Positions 47,112 to 55,924 of a stretch of DNA of 64,000 nucleotides are shown here, piece after piece (position 1 is the first letter of the stretch; every line of letters starts with the position of its first letter). The DNA is from Bosea beijingensis (lineage in GTDB: Bacteria; Pseudomonadota; Alphaproteobacteria; Rhizobiales; Beijerinckiaceae). The notes beneath the pieces were generated by a model. The model saw only the letters and a program-made list of their open reading frames with translations, was not told where the DNA came from and made no database searches. The translations under genes were made by a program, and so were the position numbers. Location: contig NZ_CP132359.1 of the NCBI RefSeq assembly GCF_030758975.1, positions 2,452,782 to 2,516,781 on the forward strand, in the 5' to 3' direction.

Positions 47112-48341
47112 GGGCCTGCGTCCCTGCGCCAGCAGCGTGTAGGTGAAGCCGGCCGAAGCGAGATAGACCACGCCGAAGACGAGATTCATGCCCGCAGCCC
47201 AGCTTCCGGCCTCCGGAAAGCGCGTCATCACCAGCGAGATCAATCCGGCCTTGATCGCGGTCAGCAGGCACAAAAGCGCGATGCGCGAGCCCGTGCGCTC
47301 GCGGGCATAGAGCAATTCGGCATGGTACTCGACGAGATTGCGGAAGGCCGGGACCAGCAGCATCGGCGCGAACAGATAGGCGGCTTCAGAGACGTTGCGC
47401 CCAAGAAGGTGCGGGAAGGGCTTGAGCGCGATGATCACGGCGACGAGCCCGGCGACCGAGACCAGCGCGATGCCGGCCTCATAGGCCGCGAGGCGCCTGA
47501 AGCCGCCGACGCCGCGATCCTTCATGATCTTCTGCACGAGCATCTGGTTGAAGCTGCGCACCGGCATGGCGGTGAGGTCGATCACCCGGAGTGCGATCGC
47601 ATAGAGCCCGGCGGTGCGCTCCCCGGCGAGGCCGAGCACCAGGAGCTTGTCGAGCTCGGACTGGACGTAAAACACGATATCGGCCGCGCCGGCAAAGACG
47701 GCATCTGCCATGCGGCGCGGATAGAGGCTGCGCACGAAGCGCCAGCGCGCCGCCGGCAGGAAGGCGAGGAGGGCGATCAGGGCGCTCGCCATCGTCGCTC
47801 CGCAATAGGCGAAGGCCCAGATTTCGAGGCTGGCATGGCCGAAAGCGGCGAAGAGCAGCGCTGCGATCGTCCGCAGGCCTGAGCCAATGATCACCAGCAG
47901 CGCCGCCTGCCGGAAGCGCCGCAAGCCGTTATTGACGATGGCCACGACCTCGACGAGCCGCCAGCCCAGCACCTCCGCCACGATGATCACCGCGAAGGGC
48001 AGGAGTGCCAGGCGCTCGGCGAACAGCACGAGATAGGCGGCGCCGGCGACCGCGACGATCAATGGCAGCGACAGCGCCGACAGGCCCGCGAAACCGGAGA
48101 GATAGGCGCCGAGCAGGCGCGGTTTGACGGTCGCGACCCGGTAGAGCGGCGAGATGAATCCGAAGGCCAGCAGCCGCGACAGGATCAGCCCGGTCGAGGA
48201 CGCCGTCGCGAACAGACCGAATTCGCCGAGGGTCAACGTATTCGCAACGATGAGGAAGTAGACAAGGGAGATCACGAGCCGGCCGGCGGAGCCGCTCAGG
48301 ATGGTGAGGTAGGCGAAGATGGTGGTGCGATCCGGCAGCAT
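47103..48341 (-). CDS. Polysaccharide flippase-like membrane protein (Wzx-type)
   Basis: A 412-residue protein with about 12 membrane helices, resembling lipopolysaccharide/oligosaccharide flippases: RLVISLVYFLIVANTLTLGEFGLFATASSTGLILSRLLAFGF at the N-terminus and FYVQSELDKLLVLGLAGERTAGLYAIALRVIDL in the middle. It probably translocates the lipid-linked repeat unit. It is transcribed against the rest of the cluster and is divergent from the GH10 gene across 111 bases. Confidence 0.82.
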   Translation of the reverse strand: MLPDRTTIFAYLTILSGSAGRLVISLVYFLIVANTLTLGEFGLFATASSTGLILSRLLAFGFISPLYRVATVKPRLLGAYLSGFAGLSALSLPLIVAVAGAAYLVLFAERLALLPFAVIIVAEVLGWRLVEVVAIVNNGLRRFRQAALLVIIGSGLRTIAALLFAAFGHASLEIWAFAYCGATMASALIALLAFLPAARWRFVRSLYPRRMADAVFAGAADIVFYVQSELDKLLVLGLAGERTAGLYAIALRVIDLTAMPVRSFNQMLVQKIMKDRGVGGFRRLAAYEAGIALVSVAGLVAVIIALKPFPHLLGRNVSEAAYLFAPMLLVPAFRNLVEYHAELLYARERTGSRIALLCLLTAIKAGLISLVMTRFPEAGSWAAGMNLVFGVVYLASAGFTYTLLAQGRRPSR

Positions 48342-48452
48342 GAACCCGTTTCCGCGGCGGCTGGCCCGGCGCGTGCCCTAGCAATTCGGCATGACGAATC
48401 CCTCTTAGCCCACAGGCGTTGAACGACCCTAAACGACACGGAAGCGTCCCGA

Positions 48453-49553
48453 TTGACCGAGCAGAGAGCTGAAACGGACCGGAATGAAGCATCGCCAACG
48501 CGCCGCGGCATGCTGCGCGGTGCTTCCGCCTGCCTGGTGGCCGGCGCCATGGGAGGAACCGGTTCGGCCCTTGCGGCCGTCAGGCCGATTCCCTTCGGCT
48601 CGGCGGCGGAGATCGGTGCCTTCCGCGACGATCCGCGCTATCGCGACGCGCTGAAGCGCTATTGCGACGTCATCGTCCCCATGAACGACCTGAAATGGGA
48701 GGCGCTGCGGCATGACCAGTCGCGCTTCGATTTCTCCGGCGCCGACGAACTCGTGGCCTTCGCCCAGGCGAACAGGAAAGCGTTGCGCGGCCATACCCTG
48801 CTCTGGGGCGAAGCGCTGCCCAACTGGGCCAGGGAGATGACGACGAAGGCCGAGGCCGAGCGCGAGCTCGTCAACCACATCGAGGTCGTCGTCGACCGCT
48901 ACAGGGGCAAGATCGCGACCTGGGACGTCGTCAACGAGGTCATCAAATACGATCCCACGGATGGCGGACCCTGGCGCGACACCATCTGGCAGCGCCTGCT
49001 CGGGCCGGAGCATGTCGACATCGCCTTCCGCACGGCGGCGCGGGTCGACCCCAAAGCCAGGCTCGTCCTGAACGATTTCCATTTCGAGGAGCCGGTTCCC
49101 GGCGCCGCCGCGCGCCGCAAGGTCGCGCTCGATATCTGCCGGCGCCTGAAGGACAAGGGCATCCCGGTGCATGGCGTCGGCATGCAGGCGCATCTCTATG
49201 CCGACAAGGGCATCGACGTGGACGGCGTGCAGCGCTTCATGCGCGAGCTCGACGAACTCAACCTCGATGTCGAGATCACCGAGCTCGACGTCATCGACTG
49301 GAAGCTGCCCGCCGATGTGGCGAAGCGCGACAAGACAGCCGCCGCCCTGGTCTCGACCTTCCTCGATGCCGTCGTCTCGGCCAAGCGGCCGAAGGCGATC
49401 GTCACCTGGGGGCTGACCGACCGTTATTCCTGGGTCCATGAAACGTTCCCGCGCAACGACAGCGCCCGCGCCCGACCCCTGCCGCTTGATGCCGACTACC
49501 GGCAGAAGCCGATGATGGCCGTGCTCGATCGCTATCGGCGCGGGCTGGCGTGA
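48453..49553 (+). CDS. GH10-family endo-1,4-beta-xylanase-like glycoside hydrolase, Tat-exported
   Basis: A 366-residue protein with a twin-arginine signal (TRRGMLRGASACLVAG, RR at 17-18) and a GH10 catalytic domain. The acid/base Glu162 is in WDVVNEVI and the nucleophile Glu277 in ITELDV. LRGHTLLWGEALPNW and MNDLKWEAL are family marks. TTG 48453 follows a GGAAG site (8-base gap). Its place inside a polysaccharide cluster, six bases before the Wzz-like gene, suggests it trims or releases an exopolymer rather than digests plant xylan. Confidence 0.9.
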   Translation: MTEQRAETDRNEASPTRRGMLRGASACLVAGAMGGTGSALAAVRPIPFGSAAEIGAFRDDPRYRDALKRYCDVIVPMNDLKWEALRHDQSRFDFSGADELVAFAQANRKALRGHTLLWGEALPNWAREMTTKAEAERELVNHIEVVVDRYRGKIATWDVVNEVIKYDPTDGGPWRDTIWQRLLGPEHVDIAFRTAARVDPKARLVLNDFHFEEPVPGAAARRKVALDICRRLKDKGIPVHGVGMQAHLYADKGIDVDGVQRFMRELDELNLDVEITELDVIDWKLPADVAKRDKTAAALVSTFLDAVVSAKRPKAIVTWGLTDRYSWVHETFPRNDSARARPLPLDADYRQKPMMAVLDRYRRGLA

Positions 49554-49559
49554 TACCGG

Positions 49560-52157
49560 ATGGTGAAGCGTAGCGTCATGTTCACGACCGAGCCGGCTGC
49601 GAACGAAGCACAGGAGAGGCCGGACCGCCACGAGCGGCCGGCTTCGACCATGCCTGCTCAGCTCGCTCGCCTCGCCGATCCCGTCTGGATCGTCGGGACC
49701 CTGTGGGCGCGGCGCGGGCTGATCCTGCTCATGGCCCTGCTCGGCCTGATGCTGGCGATCGCCGCTGCGCTGCTGATGACGCCGAGATACGTCTCGACCG
49801 CGCAGCTCTTCATCGATCCACGCGATCTGCGCGTGCTCCAGAACGACGTCTCGCCCAACACCGTCGGCAGCGACCCGACCTCGATCACCGGCTATCTCGA
49901 AAGCCAGGCGCGCGTGATCGCCTCCGACAGCATCAAGTCGCGCGTCGTCGAGCGCCTGAACCTCGACCGCGATCCCGATTTCGGCGGCGCTTCGGCCGGT
50001 TTCCTCTCCCGCCTGCTCGGCACCGATACCGGTCCTTCGCAGAAGGCGACGCTGTATGCTCTGGCGGCGCTCGACCGCACGGTCAGCGTCCGGCGCGGCG
50101 AGCGCACCTTCGTCATCGACATCTCCGCGACGGCGCAGGACCCGGACAAGGCGGCGAAGATCGCCAACGCCCTGGCCGAGGCCTATCTGGAGGACCAGAC
50201 GGCCGTCCGTGCCGAGGCGGCGCAGCGCGCGACCACGGCCCTGACCGGCAGATTGGAAGAGCTGCGCAACCGCCTGCGCGTCGCCGAGGAGAAGGCGGAG
50301 AAATACAAGGAAGCCAACAATATCGTTGGCGTCGGCGGCCGCTCGCTGAGCGAGGAGCAGCTCTCGCTCAACACTGCCCAGCTCGTCGCAGCCCGCACCC
50401 GCGCGACCGAGGCCAAGGCCAAATACGACCAGATCGGCGCGACCCGCGCCGCCAATATCGAGGCGGGCGCGATCCCCGAGGCTGTGGCCTCGAACACGAT
50501 GACCGCCTTGCGCGCCCAGCTCGGCGCGGCGCTGGCCCGCGAGGCCGATCTTGTGTCCTCGCTTGGCGCGCGCCACCCATCGTTGGCCTCTGCGCAGTCG
50601 CAGGTCCGCGACGCCCGCCGCCAGATCGCTGACGAGCTTTCCCGCATCGCGCGTGCGGCCAAGGCCGAGTACGATCGCGCGGTCGAGGCCGAGCGCCAGC
50701 TCGCCCGCCGGGTCGATCAGCTCACGGCCGGGCAATACGCCGCCGGCCGCGCTTCCGTGCAGTTGCGCGAGCTCGAACGCGAGGTCGAATCCTCGCGCGC
50801 CATCTATGACGCCTTCCTGAAGCGCGCCCGCGAGACCGGCGAACTCGGCGGCATCGACACCACCAATGCCCGCATCATCAGCCCGGCCATGCCGCCGCTC
50901 GAAAAGAGCGGCATGAGCCGGCGAACGGTCGCCATGCTCGGCGCTGTCGGCGGCGGTGGCGCGGGCATGCTGCTGGCGCTCGGCCTCGCCCTGTTCGCCG
51001 TGCCGCGCCCGCCCGTCAGCGAGGACCCTCGTTCCCGCAAGCCGTTCTGGCGCCGAGCGCCCCGCCCCGTCGCGACCGAGGCGCCCGTGCAGGAGCGGCC
51101 CGTCCCAGCGTCGCCTCCGCCTGCGGCCCCGCCGCCCCCGCCATCACCGCGCCAGCCGTTCTGGCGCCGCGCGCCGCGCGCCGTCGCCACCGAGGCGGCG
51201 GACGACAGGCGGCCTGTATCCCCAGCGCCTTCAGCTACGGCTACCCCGCCGCAGCCTCAGCCCGCAGCCGCGCGGCAGGAACCGTCGCCGCCGGCCGGTT
51301 CCACGGGTTTGGGACCAGCGGGCTGGCGGCGCCTCATGGCGATCCAGGGCGGGCAGGCGGAGCGCGTCGTGCGCCAGCCTGAACCGGCGGCCGAACCGGT
51401 GCGCCGTTCCGTTCCCGCAACCCTTCCGGACGCCGCTCCTCAGCCCGTTGCCGACCCGGTCGCCCTGGCGGCGCTCGGCACCATCCCGTCCGTGCGTAAC
51501 CGTCGCTGGCGCCGCGGCGTCGCGGAAGCGCGCTCGGTCTTCCAGGGACAGGCGCATCTGGTCGATGTCATCGACAAGCCGCAGGGTGGCTTCGCCGAGT
51601 CCGTCTCGGCCATTCGTCACGCGCTGGCCAAGGCCTCGGGGGGCGAGCAGCGTCGTCGCATCCTCGTCCTCGGCCTCGAGCCGCAGGCGGGGGCGACCAC
51701 GCTCGCCCTCAATCTCGCGCTGGATGCGGCTCGGTCCGGCCTGCCGGCGTTGCTCGTCGATGCCGGTGCCGGCGCCCAGGGCCTGACTCCGGTCTTCGCC
51801 GCCGATGCACCGCTCGGGCTCGGCGACGTCTTGGCGGGGCGCGCGGCGCTGGCCCGCGCGATCCTCAAGGACGAGGGCACCGGCCTGACCTTCCTGCCGC
51901 TCGTGGGAGAGCTTGCCCCGGGCGCGGGCTCGCTCCGCACCGGGCCTTTCGCCGCGGCGCATCGCTTCGGCCCGATGATCGTCGATGGCGGCAGCCTGCC
52001 GGTCGCGGGGCTGATCGGGCGCTTCGCCGAGGCGGTCGACGATATCGTCCTGGTCGCGCGCGACGGACGTTCCGCCGCGGCGGCGGCCGAACGCTGGCAA
52101 GCGGCGCTCGGGCCGCATGCGAACAAGCTGCGCGGCCTCGTGATCAACGCGGCCTGA
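49560..52157 (+). CDS. Wzz/GumC-like polysaccharide co-polymerase with degenerate BY-kinase-like domain
   Basis: An 865-residue protein. Wzz domain with a membrane helix (LILLMALLGLMLAIAAALLM) and the GYLESQARVIASDSI region; a long coiled coil (about 215-410); a second helix (VAMLGAVGGGGAGMLLALGLALF); a Pro/Arg-rich linker with a duplicated PFWRRAPR block. A C-terminal P-loop-like domain follows (about 690-865). The Walker A position reads LEPQAGATT: the lysine is Ala712 and the first glycine is lost; the Walker A-prime aspartate (LLVDAG) and a Walker B-like IVDGG remain. There is no tyrosine-rich tail. It likely controls chain length without kinase activity. Confidence 0.85.
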   Translation: MVKRSVMFTTEPAANEAQERPDRHERPASTMPAQLARLADPVWIVGTLWARRGLILLMALLGLMLAIAAALLMTPRYVSTAQLFIDPRDLRVLQNDVSPNTVGSDPTSITGYLESQARVIASDSIKSRVVERLNLDRDPDFGGASAGFLSRLLGTDTGPSQKATLYALAALDRTVSVRRGERTFVIDISATAQDPDKAAKIANALAEAYLEDQTAVRAEAAQRATTALTGRLEELRNRLRVAEEKAEKYKEANNIVGVGGRSLSEEQLSLNTAQLVAARTRATEAKAKYDQIGATRAANIEAGAIPEAVASNTMTALRAQLGAALAREADLVSSLGARHPSLASAQSQVRDARRQIADELSRIARAAKAEYDRAVEAERQLARRVDQLTAGQYAAGRASVQLRELEREVESSRAIYDAFLKRARETGELGGIDTTNARIISPAMPPLEKSGMSRRTVAMLGAVGGGGAGMLLALGLALFAVPRPPVSEDPRSRKPFWRRAPRPVATEAPVQERPVPASPPPAAPPPPPSPRQPFWRRAPRAVATEAADDRRPVSPAPSATATPPQPQPAAARQEPSPPAGSTGLGPAGWRRLMAIQGGQAERVVRQPEPAAEPVRRSVPATLPDAAPQPVADPVALAALGTIPSVRNRRWRRGVAEARSVFQGQAHLVDVIDKPQGGFAESVSAIRHALAKASGGEQRRRILVLGLEPQAGATTLALNLALDAARSGLPALLVDAGAGAQGLTPVFAADAPLGLGDVLAGRAALARAILKDEGTGLTFLPLVGELAPGAGSLRTGPFAAAHRFGPMIVDGGSLPVAGLIGRFAEAVDDIVLVARDGRSAAAAAERWQAALGPHANKLRGLVINAA
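51036..51218 (+). repeat. Duplicated segment in the linker of the Wzz-like gene
   Basis: Two copies of about 69 bases start at 51036 and 51150, 114 bases apart and in frame. They encode KPFWRRAPRPVATEA and QPFWRRAPRAVATEA, each followed by a variable acidic stretch and RPV. The copies differ at several third positions, so the duplication is not brand-new. Confidence 0.75.
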
Positions 52158-52181
52158 GGACCTGCTGCGGCGAAAGCCGGG

Positions 52182-53237
52182 TCAGTTCTTCTCGGGTTTG
52201 CGGTACTGCTCGTTGGCGACGCCGAATTCAGACATCAGGCGGCCGATCGCGACCTGCGCATGGTAGAGCCCGATCAGCCCGGAGCGGGTCTGGAAACCGA
52301 GCGCCAGCCCACGCGGGATTGACGCCGCGAGCAGGGCCAGCGATTTCGCCATTACCCGTAGCCGCCCGGCCGCGCCGGGCTTCTGCCGCCTCTCGATCGC
52401 AGCCGAGATCGAGCCGTTGCGCAGGCCGCGCGCGTTGATCCAGGCGAATTCGCTCCTTCGCGCCGGCATGGTCTCGCGCTGCGCCGCCTCCTGCACCCAC
52501 CAGAAGCGGAAGCCGGCGGCCTTGGCGCGGGTGAAGAAATCCGTGTCGCCGCCGCCGGTGAAGTCGAAGCTCTCGTCGAGGAAGGGGAAGCCCAGCCTGT
52601 CGAGCACGCTGCGCCGGATCAGGTAATTGGCGCTCGAATACAGCATCGGCACCGGTCCGCTCGTTCCGTAATGCGAGCGGAACACCGGATGCGCCGAAAG
52701 CCACGCGCGCGAGGTATCGGCGAAGACGGCCGTCACCGATCCGCCGAACAATTCGGCCGGCGCCGTGCCGGCCGCCGTGACGAAGGCATCGAGCCAGCCG
52801 GGCTCGGCCTCTTCGTCATCGTCGATGCCGAGCAGATGTTCCAGCGCCGGGAAACGCGTCAGCGCGCAGCGCCAGGCGGCGTTATAGGCTTTGCAATTGC
52901 CCTGGCGCGGCTCGACGATGACGAGGCCCTTGAACAGCCCGTTGGCGAGCAGAGCGCTGGCGCGGATGGCACCGGCCCGCTCGACCCCTTCGTTCTCGAC
53001 CACGATCACCGCGAAATCATGCCCGCCCTTTTGGCCGGCGAGCGACCGCAATGTCGCTTCCAGCATGTCCGGGCGCTTGAAGGTCGGGACGCAGACGACG
53101 CTCGTAATTTCTGCCAGCGCCTCCGGCGCTGAGCTGGCCACCACCGCAAAGCTCTCGGGCGTGCCGAAAGCCGGCCCGGCGGGCTGGTCCCGCCCGCCTT
53201 CCGTTGCGCTTTCGGATGTCTGGCTGGCCATGGTCAT
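52182..53237 (-). CDS. Family 2 glycosyltransferase
   Basis: A 351-residue protein. The GT-A core begins ITSVVCVPTFKRPDMLEATLRSL. The acidic metal motif is LLGIDDDEEAEPGWLDAF, and the acceptor region is FTGGGDTDFFTRAKAAGFRFWW. No obvious membrane helix is needed except a hydrophobic C-terminal stretch near SLALLAASIPRGLAL. It should add a sugar to the exopolysaccharide. It is divergent from the GT4 gene across about 160 bases and converges on the Wzz-like gene. ATG 53231 is an equal start option. Confidence 0.87.
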   Translation of the reverse strand: MTMASQTSESATEGGRDQPAGPAFGTPESFAVVASSAPEALAEITSVVCVPTFKRPDMLEATLRSLAGQKGGHDFAVIVVENEGVERAGAIRASALLANGLFKGLVIVEPRQGNCKAYNAAWRCALTRFPALEHLLGIDDDEEAEPGWLDAFVTAAGTAPAELFGGSVTAVFADTSRAWLSAHPVFRSHYGTSGPVPMLYSSANYLIRRSVLDRLGFPFLDESFDFTGGGDTDFFTRAKAAGFRFWWVQEAAQRETMPARRSEFAWINARGLRNGSISAAIERRQKPGAAGRLRVMAKSLALLAASIPRGLALGFQTRSGLIGLYHAQVAIGRLMSEFGVANEQYRKPEKN

Positions 53238-53396
53238 CGGCCTGCAAGCTAGGCTGCGGCAGCTTAAGGTTCGGTGTTCGCCTTCCTCGAAAGAACGGCT
53301 GATCCTGCCAGCTCCCATTGATCATAGCCGGCGGCGCAGCTTGACCTGTCCGGGCAATGGGAGGAGTGGAGTAGCATCTGCCGACGAGCTCTCGCC

Positions 53397-54566
53397 TTGC
53401 GCCTTGCTTTCCTGACCTCGCTCATCCCCGTCGGCCGGCCCGATACCGGCTTCGAGATCGCCAATGCGGCGATCCTCTCGGCGTTGCGCGAGGCCGGTCA
53501 CGCTGTCACGGCGATCGGCTTCCTGCGCCCCGGCGAGGCCCCGGCCGATCCGGAGCAGGCGGTCGTGGTCGCCGAGACCGATATCGAGAATGCGGTGGTG
53601 CCCGCCGCGCAGAAGCTGCGCTGGCTGGCCGCTGCCGCCCGGCTCGGGTTGCCGGTGGCTTGCGCGAAGCTCAGGCTCGCGGGAGCAGGCCGTCTCGTCG
53701 AGGCCGTGCGGGCGCATGGCCCCTTCGATGCGCTGGTGCTGAATTCGGTGATGCTGCCCGGTGCCTTTCCCGAGCTGCTGCGGATCGCGCCCTGCATCCT
53801 CGTCGAGCACAATATCGAACATGTCTCGGCCCGCCAGAATGCCGAGCATGCCGACAATCCGATCCTGCGTCGGCTCTATGGGCGCGAGGCACGCCTGCTG
53901 GAGCGGCTGGAGCGGCGACTCTGGGACGAGGCGCGCTTCGTCTGGACGCTGGCCGAGGAGGACCGGCAGGCGCTCGGCGCCGCCTATAGGGAGAAATCCT
54001 GTGCCTTGCCGCTGGTCTCCGGAAACCCGGCTGCGGCCCCGCCCCATGATCTCGGAGAGGCCCCAGCCTTCGATATCGGTCTGATCGGTACCTGGACCTG
54101 GGGCCCCAATCTGATCGGCCTTGAATGGTTTCTGCGCGAGGTCTGCCCGCTCCTGCCGGACGATATCCGCATCGCCGTCGCCGGCCGCGTGCCGCCCGAG
54201 TTGCGGACGTCGCTCGGTGTGACCCTGGTCGGGCGCGTGCCCTCGGCCGAGCATTTTCTGCGCTCCTGCCGGCTGATCGCGCTATCGAGTCGGGCGGGAA
54301 CCGGCGTGCAGCTCAAGACGATCGAGGCGATGCAGCTCGGCCTGCCGGCGGTGGCGACGACCTTGTCCTGCCGCGGTTTCACGGCGCTGCCGGCCAATTT
54401 CACCATCGTCGACACGGCCGAGGACTATGCCCGGGCTCTGACGGAGCGCGTCACGGCGATCCGCGCCGGAGGCCGGCAGCGCGTCGACGGCGCTGCCTTC
54501 ATGAGGGGGCAGCGCGCGGCCCTTGCAGATGGCCTCGCGCGGGGCCTCGCCGCCGCTCTGGGCTGA
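53397..54566 (+). CDS. Family 4 glycosyltransferase
   Basis: A 389-residue GT-B fold protein. The N-terminus RLAFLTSLIPVGRPDTGFEIANAAILSALREAGHAVTAIGFLRPG and the C-terminal donor-binding block (HFLRSCRLIALSSRAGTGVQLKTIEAMQLGLPAVATTLSCRGF) fit GT4. A GTWTWGPNLIGLEWFL segment is typical of bacterial GT4 relatives. TTG 53397 is the start; the ribosome site is weak. The last plus-strand gene of the exopolysaccharide cluster; it converges on the AbrB transporter gene. Confidence 0.87.
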   Translation: MRLAFLTSLIPVGRPDTGFEIANAAILSALREAGHAVTAIGFLRPGEAPADPEQAVVVAETDIENAVVPAAQKLRWLAAAARLGLPVACAKLRLAGAGRLVEAVRAHGPFDALVLNSVMLPGAFPELLRIAPCILVEHNIEHVSARQNAEHADNPILRRLYGREARLLERLERRLWDEARFVWTLAEEDRQALGAAYREKSCALPLVSGNPAAAPPHDLGEAPAFDIGLIGTWTWGPNLIGLEWFLREVCPLLPDDIRIAVAGRVPPELRTSLGVTLVGRVPSAEHFLRSCRLIALSSRAGTGVQLKTIEAMQLGLPAVATTLSCRGFTALPANFTIVDTAEDYARALTERVTAIRAGGRQRVDGAAFMRGQRAALADGLARGLAAALG

Positions 54567-54572
54567 ACGCGC

Positions 54573-55679
54573 CTATTCCGCCGCAGCCCGGTTCCGGCGG
54601 CCGATCAGGCCGAAGATCGGCCCGGCCGAGACCATCACCAGGAAGACGCGGATGATGTGATGGGCCGCGACGAAGGCGACTTCGGTGTGGAGCGCCAGCG
54701 CGATCAGGCTCATCTCGGCGAGGCCGCCGGGCGAATAGGCCAGGATCAGCGGTACGTGGCCATGCACGGACACGAGGGCGACGAGCCAGGCGAAGCCGAG
54801 TGTCAGGGCCAGCAGGATCGCAGTCGATCCGACCGAGAGCAGGAGCACGCGCAGGATGATGCGCGGGGGCGTGCCGACGAAGCGGCAGCCGATCGTCACG
54901 CCGAGCACGAGCTGCGCCGCATTGACGATCTCCGACGGCGGCATCGCGGCGCTCAGGCCCGTGACATGCACGATCGCGCTGACCAGCATCGGGCCGAGCA
55001 GGTATTTCGCCGGCATCCGTAGGAGGTGCCCGACGATCACACCGGCGATGCCGCAGCCGATCAGCCAGAGCTCGGAACCGAGTGGAGTCTGCGCAATCGA
55101 AGGCCCGGCGACGCGCCCGCCGCTCAGCGTGACGCCGCCGATCCACTGCACGATGAAGGGCAGCGTCATCACGACGAGCAGGATGCGGGCCGAATGGATC
55201 AGCGCGATGATGCGGGCATCGCCGCCCTTCTCCTCGCCGACCGTGACCATCTCGATCAGGCCGCCCGGCATGCCCGAAAAGAAGGCTGTGACAGGATCGA
55301 ATCCGGCGACGCGGCGGAAATAGCTGACGCAGCACAGCCCGCAAGCGACCATGAACAGCACGAGCCCGGCGAGCGTCGGCAGCCAGTTCGGCAGTTGCGA
55401 GACCACCTCCGGCTTGAAGGCGGCGCCAAGCATCACGCCGATCACCGCCGTCATCGGCGGGCGGATCACGGCTGGCGCAGCGACGGGCAGGTTGATCAAG
55501 GCGGCAAAGGTGCAGAACACCATCGAGCCCAGCATCCAGGGCAGCGGCAGCTTGGCCTGCACGAAGAGCCAGCCGCCGAGCCCGCCGAGCGCGAGCGCCA
55601 GGGCAAAGCGGCGATAGGGAAAGCGGTTCGGGCCAAGCTGGCGCAGGCCGCCCAGGAAATCGTCGAGCAGAACCTTCAT
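54573..55679 (-). CDS. AbrB-family membrane protein (putative transporter)
   Basis: A 368-residue protein with about ten membrane helices arranged as two repeats (SGMPGGLIEMVTVGEEKGGDARIIALIHSARIL and YSPGGLAEMSLIALALHTEVAFVAAHHIIRVFLVM). This is the duplicated PGG-E-M pattern of the AbrB/'ammonia monooxygenase-like' family. The substrate is unknown. ATG 55679 (MKVLLDDFLGGLRQL) was chosen because the upstream extension is proline-rich and unlike the family. Seven bases separate its stop from the GT4 stop. Confidence 0.8.
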   Translation of the reverse strand: MKVLLDDFLGGLRQLGPNRFPYRRFALALALGGLGGWLFVQAKLPLPWMLGSMVFCTFAALINLPVAAPAVIRPPMTAVIGVMLGAAFKPEVVSQLPNWLPTLAGLVLFMVACGLCCVSYFRRVAGFDPVTAFFSGMPGGLIEMVTVGEEKGGDARIIALIHSARILLVVMTLPFIVQWIGGVTLSGGRVAGPSIAQTPLGSELWLIGCGIAGVIVGHLLRMPAKYLLGPMLVSAIVHVTGLSAAMPPSEIVNAAQLVLGVTIGCRFVGTPPRIILRVLLLSVGSTAILLALTLGFAWLVALVSVHGHVPLILAYSPGGLAEMSLIALALHTEVAFVAAHHIIRVFLVMVSAGPIFGLIGRRNRAAAE

Positions 55680-55924
55680 CGGCCGGTTCCACCGCGCCGG
55701 ATCGGCCGGTCGGTTGCCATGGCCCGGAGGCAGGAGGAGGGGCGGTCCCGAAGCGTCAAGCGGCAAGTCCCTTTCGGGTTCCTCCTAGAGGCTGTCGGCG
55801 CCCTTGCACAGTCCGCGCCGGGTATGTCGCCCCTGCGCGTCGCGCGGCCGGGACAACGCGGCCATGTTGGATTGTCATTGGCCGAATTGCGACGTTTCCT
55901 CAATGAATTGGCGCTAGGGATGAA

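Noticed and set aside
48429..50735. Very long minus-strand open frame opposite the GH10 and Wzz-like genes
   Set aside because: Antisense shadow caused by high G+C third positions; no family resemblance, while both plus-strand genes have clear domains.
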